This document shows positions 15,484 through 19,069 of a stretch of DNA of 19,069 bases, one piece after another. This stretch comes from an uncultured Collinsella sp. (GTDB taxonomy: Bacteria; Actinomycetota; Coriobacteriia; Coriobacteriales; Coriobacteriaceae). Location: the NCBI GenBank assembly GCA_902467875.1, contig CABQWP010000040.1, forward strand, positions 1 to 19,069, written 5' to 3'. The notes under the pieces are model-generated. The model had not been told where the DNA came from, did no database searches, and was given only the letters and a program-made list of their open reading frames with translations. The translations under genes and the position numbers were made by a program. Each line of letters starts with the position of its first letter. The stretch's first letter is position 1.

Positions 15484-15541
15484 CTTTTCGCTATTCGGTG
15501 AAGGAGGGGCCGCGTCCCTGCCGCTCCGAGTTTGCGAAAAC

Positions 15542-15563
15542 ATGCGGGAAAGAACCCGCATTT
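15542..15563 (+). terminator. Small hairpin upstream of purC, possible weak terminator
   Basis: ATGCGGG (15542-15548) pairs with CCCGCAT (15555-15561) across AAAGAA, followed by TT then CTGT. It may end the kinase operon, or be part of the purC leader. Confidence 0.4.
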
Positions 15564-15592
15564 CTGTCGTATTTAGGTAAGGAGTGACTCAC

Positions 15593-16480
15593 GTGACAAC
15601 GATGGAGCGTCGTCCGGATTCCCGTGGCAAGGTTCGTGATATTTACGATGCCGGTGAAAACCTGCTGATGGTCGCCACCGACCGCATTTCTGCGTTCGAC
15701 TTCATTCTTCCCGACGAGATTCCGTTTAAGGGAGAGGTGCTCAATCGCATCTCGGCATTCTGGTTCGATAAGTTTGCCGACATCGTCCCCAACCATCTCG
15801 TTTCCATCGACCCGGCGGATTTCCCCGAGGAGTTTGCTGAGTATCGTGACTACCTCGCTGGCCGCGCCATGCTGGTTAAGAAGGCCCAGACGATTCCTAT
15901 CGAGTGCATCGTCCGCGGCTATCTGACCGGTTCGGGCAAGAAGACCTACGACGAGAACGGCACCGTCTGCGGCATCCAGCTGCCTGAGGGCCTGACCGAG
16001 GCTTCCAAGCTTCCCGAGCCGTTGTTCACGCCGTCCACGAAGGCCGAGATCGGTGACCACGACGAGAACATCTCGTTCGAGCGTTGCTGCGAGATCGTGG
16101 GCGAGGACATCGCCACGCAGATTCGTGACCTTTCCCTCAAGATCTACAAGGCCGCTGCCGAGTACGCCGCGACCCGTGGCATCATCATTGCCGACACCAA
16201 GTTCGAGTTTGGTGTTATTGATGGCAAGGTCACGCTGATCGACGAGTGCCTCACGCCCGACTCCAGCCGTTTCTGGCCTGCTGCCAGCTACGAGGAGGGC
16301 AAGATCCAGCCTAGCTACGACAAGCAATTCGTCCGCAATTGGCTCAAGGCCAACTGGGATATGACGGGGGAGACCCCGCACCTGCCCGCCGAGGTCATCG
16401 ATGGCACGTCCGAGCGCTATCGCGAGGCCTTCCAGATCATCACCGGCTCCCAGTTCACAAGCATGAAGGAGAACGCATAA
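15593..16480 (+). CDS. purC: Phosphoribosylaminoimidazole-succinocarboxamide synthase (SAICAR synthetase)
   Basis: A 295-residue cytosolic enzyme joining CAIR and aspartate with ATP to make SAICAR in purine synthesis. Family blocks are intact: SRGKVRDIYD (10-19, ATP-binding edge), TDRISAFDF (29-37), ECIVRGYLTGSG (104-115), DTKFEFG (201-207) and the LIDECLTPDSSRFW region. The length matches the longer ~290-300-residue PurC type rather than the ~240-residue Bacillus type. GTG 15593 is chosen because AAGGAG (15579-15584) is eight bases upstream; an earlier GTG at 15584 overlaps that ribosome-binding site. The product SAICAR is the substrate of PurB, encoded about 4 kb upstream. The next gene starts directly after its stop. 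Confidence 0.97.
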   Translation: MTTMERRPDSRGKVRDIYDAGENLLMVATDRISAFDFILPDEIPFKGEVLNRISAFWFDKFADIVPNHLVSIDPADFPEEFAEYRDYLAGRAMLVKKAQTIPIECIVRGYLTGSGKKTYDENGTVCGIQLPEGLTEASKLPEPLFTPSTKAEIGDHDENISFERCCEIVGEDIATQIRDLSLKIYKAAAEYAATRGIIIADTKFEFGVIDGKVTLIDECLTPDSSRFWPAASYEEGKIQPSYDKQFVRNWLKANWDMTGETPHLPAEVIDGTSERYREAFQIITGSQFTSMKENA

Positions 16481-17056
16481 GTGAGTACCCGTAGCGCCAC
16501 GAACAAGCGCACGCAATCCCACGAAGTTACCGGGGTTGCGCGCAAGTCTGCCGCATCTGCTAAGCCCGCCCGCCAAGCAGCGAGCTCCGTTCGCGTCGTG
16601 CCGGCTTCGTCTAAGGCACGCCGCAAAGAGCTCGAGAAGGGCGAGAACCTCGAGGGCCTCTCTAAAGAGGAGAAGCGCGCCCGCAAGGCCAAGCAGCGCG
16701 CCAAGGAGGACCGCATCTATACGGTGTCGAATATCCTCCTCAAGCAGGACGAGGACTACACCAAGCGCCGTCGCATCTGGTGGATTGTGCTCGCCATTGG
16801 CATGGTGCTCGTCGTGGCAATTTGGGCCTCGCTGTACTTCGCTCCCGCTGGCATGGTGTCCAGCCCTGTCCAGATGGTCGGCATCGTTTTGTCCTATGTC
16901 ATCATCCTAGGTGACTTTATCTACGACTTCGCTCGTATTCGTCCCTTGCGCAACATGTACCGCGCGCAGGCCGAGGGCATGTCCGAGAACAAGCTCAACG
17001 CTCTTATTGAGCGCGCGGCTGCCGAGGAGGACCAGAAGGACTCCAAGAAGAAGTAG
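16481..17056 (+). CDS. Two-TM membrane protein with a long basic N-terminus
   Basis: A 191-residue protein starting at GTG on the base after the purC stop, with AAGGAG nine bases upstream inside purC, so it is coupled to purC. Residues 1-98 are highly basic and mostly polar (ARRKELEKG, KRARKAKQRAKEDR), ending in KRRR just before TM1 (about 99-121). TM2 is about 128-150, with a very short outside turn, followed by a charged C-terminus ending KDSKKK. The topology is an inside-inside hairpin. The layout recalls actinobacterial DUF3043-type proteins, but I am not certain. No catalytic motif is visible. The purC linkage may be simple co-transcription. Confidence 0.8.
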   Translation: MSTRSATNKRTQSHEVTGVARKSAASAKPARQAASSVRVVPASSKARRKELEKGENLEGLSKEEKRARKAKQRAKEDRIYTVSNILLKQDEDYTKRRRIWWIVLAIGMVLVVAIWASLYFAPAGMVSSPVQMVGIVLSYVIILGDFIYDFARIRPLRNMYRAQAEGMSENKLNALIERAAAEEDQKDSKKK

Positions 17057-17086
17057 CGTTTGCATACATACTTATCGCTAAGATAT

Positions 17087-17117
17087 AAGGCGCGTCGTTT
17101 TTGCGGCGCGCCTTTTT
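17087..17117 (+). terminator. Intrinsic terminator after the purC operon
   Basis: AAGGCGCG (17087-17094) pairs with CGCGCCTT (17107-17114) over 8 bp with a 12-nt loop, continuing into a five-T run. Confidence 0.85.
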
Positions 17118-17145
17118 ACTGTTCTATAGATAGATGGAGTGGCAC

Positions 17146-18426
17146 ATGATTCGAGCTGCCCTGACGGTCGAAGAGGCTCTGGAGGGCATGAAGGCCCTGG
17201 AGCCCAAGATTAAAAACTACGCGCGCCTGGTCGTCCGCAAGGGCGTAAACGTCAAGCCCGGCCAGGAGGTCGTCGTTCAGTCTCCGGTCGAGTGCGCGCC
17301 GTTTGCGCGCGTGGTGGTCGCGGAGGCCTATGCTGCCGCCGCCGGCCACGTGACGGTCATTTGGGCCGATGATGCCGTGACGAGGCTCACGTACGAGCAT
17401 GTCGAGAAAAGCTATTTTGAGCAGACACCCGAGTGGAAGCGCATGCAGCTGGATTCCTTGGCCCAGGATGGTGCCTGCTTTGTCTTTATCGAAGGTGCGG
17501 ATCCTGCGGCCCTCAAGGGCATCGATCCAGCCAAGCCGGCCGCGGCATCAAAGGCGAGGAATACGCAGTGCAAAGTTTTCCGCCGTGGACTGGATTACAA
17601 CATCAATCCGTGGTGCATCGCCGGCGCTCCGGTCGTGGCTTGGGCGCACGAGGTGTTCCCAGGAGACGCCGATGAGGTTGCAATCTATAAACTGTGGAAT
17701 GCGATTCTGCACACCGCGCGCGCCGATGGCCAGGACCCGGAGAGCGACTGGGAACTCCATGACGCCGCATTCGAAAAGAACCTGCGTTTCCTGAACGACA
17801 ATCGTTTCGACTACTTGCATTACACCGCGGCAAATGGAACCGATCTGACGATTGGCATGACGAAGGGTCACGAGTGGGCCGGCGGCAAGGGCAAGACGCC
17901 CGATGGACACCCCTTCTTCCCCAACATTCCCACCGAGGAAGTCTTCACCTCGCCCGATCGCATGCGCGCCGACGGTATCGTGTACTCGGCCATGCCGCTC
18001 ATCCACCACGGCAATAAAGTCGAAGATTTTTGGATTAAGTTCGAGGGCGGCCGCGTGGTGGACTACGACGCCCGCGTGGGCAAGGCAACGCTTGCGAGCA
18101 TTATTGACACCGATGAAGGTGCCGCTCATCTGGGCGAGGTCGCGCTCATTTCCAAGAACACTCCGATCCGCGAAAGCGGCGTTCTGTTCTATGACACGCT
18201 CTATGACGAGAACGCTAGCTGCCATCTCGCGCTAGGTGTCGGTTTCCCCGAATGCATCGAGGGTGGGTATGACATGTCCAAGGAGGAGCTCCTGGAGCAT
18301 GGCGTTAACGTCTCGAGCACGCACGTCGATTTTATGATCGGCACGGACGACATCGATATTACGGGCATTACGCCTGATGGACGTGAAGTTGTGATTTTCC
18401 AGAACGGCCAATGGAGTTGGGAATAG
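17146..18426 (+). CDS. M29-family (thermophilic-type) metallo-aminopeptidase
   Basis: A 426-residue cytosolic enzyme that removes N-terminal residues from peptides using two metal ions. The M29 residues are visible: Glu264-Glu265 in IPTEEVF, Glu331 in LGEVAL, the YDENASCHLALG block with Tyr353 and His360, and HVDFMIGT with His393 and Asp395. The N-terminal half is the usual AmpS/PepS-type domain. I chose ATG 17146 rather than the in-frame ATG 17134 because GGAG at 17136-17139 lies six bases before 17146 and is overlapped by the earlier start. A possible promoter TTGCGG-N18-TATAGA (17101-17130) would give an almost leaderless transcript. The 3' end overlaps the -35 of the tRNA-Lys promoter. 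Confidence 0.92.
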   Translation: MIRAALTVEEALEGMKALEPKIKNYARLVVRKGVNVKPGQEVVVQSPVECAPFARVVVAEAYAAAAGHVTVIWADDAVTRLTYEHVEKSYFEQTPEWKRMQLDSLAQDGACFVFIEGADPAALKGIDPAKPAAASKARNTQCKVFRRGLDYNINPWCIAGAPVVAWAHEVFPGDADEVAIYKLWNAILHTARADGQDPESDWELHDAAFEKNLRFLNDNRFDYLHYTAANGTDLTIGMTKGHEWAGGKGKTPDGHPFFPNIPTEEVFTSPDRMRADGIVYSAMPLIHHGNKVEDFWIKFEGGRVVDYDARVGKATLASIIDTDEGAAHLGEVALISKNTPIRESGVLFYDTLYDENASCHLALGVGFPECIEGGYDMSKEELLEHGVNVSSTHVDFMIGTDDIDITGITPDGREVVIFQNGQWSWE

Positions 18427-18445
18427 TCCCAGACCGTGGTACAAT
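18417..18445 (+). promoter_or_regulatory. tRNA-Lys promoter overlapping the aminopeptidase stop
   Basis: TTGGGA (18417-18422) and TACAAT (18440-18445) have an ideal 17-bp spacing. The -35 lies within the last codons of the aminopeptidase gene. Initiation is expected about 3 bp before the tRNA. Confidence 0.7.
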
Positions 18446-18454
18446 GCCACCCGC

Positions 18455-18527
18455 GGGCCGTTAGCTCAGCTGGCAGAGCAGGGGACTTTTAATCCCAAGG
18501 TCCAGGGTTCGAACCCCTGACGGCCCA
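18455..18527 (+). tRNA. tRNA-Lys (anticodon TTT), CCA not encoded
   Basis: The acceptor stem GGGCCGT pairs with ACGGCCC; D-arm GCTC/GAGC; anticodon loop CTTTTAA (anticodon 18488-18490); T-arm CAGGG-TTCGAAC-CCCTG; discriminator A. The bases after the discriminator are CCC rather than CCA, whereas the partial second copy of this tRNA's 3' end, 179 bp downstream, does read ACCA. The first pair of the anticodon stem (G-A) is unpaired, which is common in this isoacceptor. Confidence 0.96.
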
Positions 18528-18541
18528 CCCAAAGATTGTTG

Positions 18542-18572
18542 AGACGGTCAACTTCGGTTGGCCGTCTTTTTT
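18542..18572 (+). terminator. Intrinsic terminator after tRNA-Lys (TTCG loop)
   Basis: An 11-bp stem AGACGGTCAAC (18542-18552) with GTTGGCCGTCT (18557-18567), one G-T pair and a TTCG tetraloop, followed by six T. Confidence 0.92.
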
Positions 18573-18583
18573 GTCGCCCTTTC

Positions 18584-18708
18584 ATGGGTTCGAACCCGTC
18601 GGGGCGCGGAGCTGAGTAAACGCGTGAGCGTTTGCCAGCGCAGCGCGCAAGGCGCGAAAGCGCCGCAGCGGCCGCCTGCGAAGCAGGCTGAACCCCTGAC
18701 GGCCCACC
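18584..18708 (+). repeat. tRNA-Lys-associated hairpin-rich repeat unit
   Basis: It begins with a T-arm copy that reads best in inverted orientation around the perfect palindrome GGGTTCGAACCC (18586-18597). Three hairpins follow: AAACGC-GTGA-GCGTTT (18618-18633), GGCGC-GAAA-GCGCC (18651-18664) and GCCTGC-GAA-GCAGGC (18674-18688). It ends with GAACCCCTGACGGCCCACC (18690-18708), an exact 19-bp direct repeat of the tRNA-Lys 3' end at 18511-18529. Order, loop types and the terminal tRNA tail match the unit after tRNA-Gly, although the stem sequences differ. No gene is apparent; apparent reading frames on the minus strand here translate the repeat and tRNA sequence. Confidence 0.85.
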
Positions 18709-18720
18709 ATAGAAAAGAAA

Positions 18721-18748
18721 GCGATCGACTCCGGTTGGTCGCTTTTTT
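18721..18748 (+). terminator. Second intrinsic terminator at the tRNA-Lys locus
   Basis: GCGATCGAC (18721-18729) pairs with GTTGGTCGC (18734-18742) with two G-T pairs and a TCCG loop, followed by six T. It follows the second tRNA-Lys tail just as the first terminator follows the real tRNA. Confidence 0.82.
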
Positions 18749-18759
18749 GTTGCCGGTGC

Positions 18760-18775
18760 ACGGGTTCGAACCCGT
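18760..18775. repeat. T-arm-like palindrome after the second terminator
   Basis: ACGGGTTCGAACCCGT is a perfect 16-bp palindrome containing the T-loop core. It occupies the same place after terminator 2 as the inverted T-arm after terminator 1, and so looks like the start of a further, truncated repeat unit. Confidence 0.7.
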
Positions 18776-18884
18776 ATCTATCTGTATATAAGAACGCTTG
18801 GCGAACAAAACCCGCCTTTTACCGATGGGAAACAAATAACTGATGCCTTTGGAGTAAAGTAGCGCTCCAGAGATGACCGATGTC

Positions 18885-19069
18885 TCAATACACATAAAAC
18901 AGCTGGTCATCGCCAATATCAGAAGCCAATGCTTCAGTTTTAACCTCAGTGATGCGACTGAGGGACCTATTCATTTGTGAACAAAATATGGAGTGCGCGA
19001 TTCCCGCCCCCGGGGCCCCTCCGGTCTGGCAATATATCTCCTTGCCGCGCGGCCCGGTGGAACCGGATG
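18885..19069 (-). CDS. Unidentified protein, C-terminal 60 residues only
   Basis: A minus-strand frame is open from the window edge to a TGA at 18885-18887; the start lies outside. The visible end includes GKEIYCQTGGAPGAG, MNRSLSRITEVKTEALASD and a final DDQLFYVY. I do not recognise it. Codon use (ATA, AGG, GGG) is unlike the strongly biased genes upstream, and the surrounding DNA from about 18776 is more AT-rich, suggesting different ancestry. The overlapping plus-strand frame is also open for about 57 codons, so coding status is uncertain; the minus frame was preferred for its more protein-like composition. 18776-18884 shows no gene and no clear signal. Confidence 0.4.
   Translation of the reverse strand, partial: SGSTGPRGKEIYCQTGGAPGAGIAHSIFCSQMNRSLSRITEVKTEALASDIGDDQLFYVY

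Noticed and set aside
18548..18916. 122-codon minus-strand frame over the tRNA-Lys repeat
   Set aside because: Most of it is the reverse complement of terminators, T-arm copies and hairpins. It overlaps the more protein-like C-terminal frame ending at 18885.
18850..19069. Possible T-box leader (AGTA, AGAGA and a terminal TGGAACC at 19058-19064)
   Set aside because: No convincing specifier loop or full Stem I could be drawn, and the region overlaps an open minus-strand frame. The window ends before any antiterminator could be checked.

Overview
The window is high-GC bacterial DNA with strong AAGGAG/GGAG ribosome-binding sites. Its gene content (PafB/PafC-like WYL pair, TSCPD small protein, Tat lipoprotein, thioester/SpaA surface protein with an LPATG anchor) fits an anaerobic gut actinobacterium of the Coriobacteriia, most like Collinsella. 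The genus is inferred from protein character and was not tested by any search.

Layout. 1-226: 3' end of a DinG-type helicase gene, cut by the window edge. 223-2149 (minus): two overlapping WYL regulator genes. 2348-5785 (plus): a 1065-residue membrane protein resembling a split M28 peptidase with a very long acidic insertion, then a 72-residue single-pass membrane protein. 5807-5844: shared bidirectional terminator. 5852-9283 (minus): a large sortase-anchored adhesin with an N-terminal thioester domain and six SpaA/Cna-B-like domains. 9538-9985: tRNA-Gly(CCC) followed by a hairpin-rich repeat region. 10081-11427: purB. 11556-13030: a TSCPD protein and a Tat lipoprotein, translationally coupled. 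13184-15483: two-component response regulator and histidine kinase. 15593-17056: purC and a two-TM membrane protein. 17146-18426: M29 aminopeptidase. 18417-18775: tRNA-Lys(TTT) followed by a second hairpin-rich repeat region. 18885-19069 (minus): 3' end of an unidentified reading frame running off the window.

The most unusual content lies downstream of the two tRNA genes. Both loci share one architecture: tRNA gene, intrinsic terminator, an inverted copy of the T-arm, an ordered set of hairpins with GAA or GNNA loops (several built on GCGAAGC), then a second copy of that same tRNA's 3' end in direct orientation. After this the unit begins again: a second terminator plus inverted T-arm at the Lys locus, and a decayed second unit at the Gly locus. 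The stems differ between loci while order, loops and the locus-matched tRNA tail are kept. This looks like a small structured element, or duplication process, tied to tRNA 3' ends.

Functionally, PurC makes SAICAR and PurB cleaves it, so two consecutive purine enzymes flank a signalling block. The WYL pair beside a DinG-type helicase suggests a DNA-damage theme. The adhesin would attach covalently to host surfaces and be anchored by a sortase that is not in this window.
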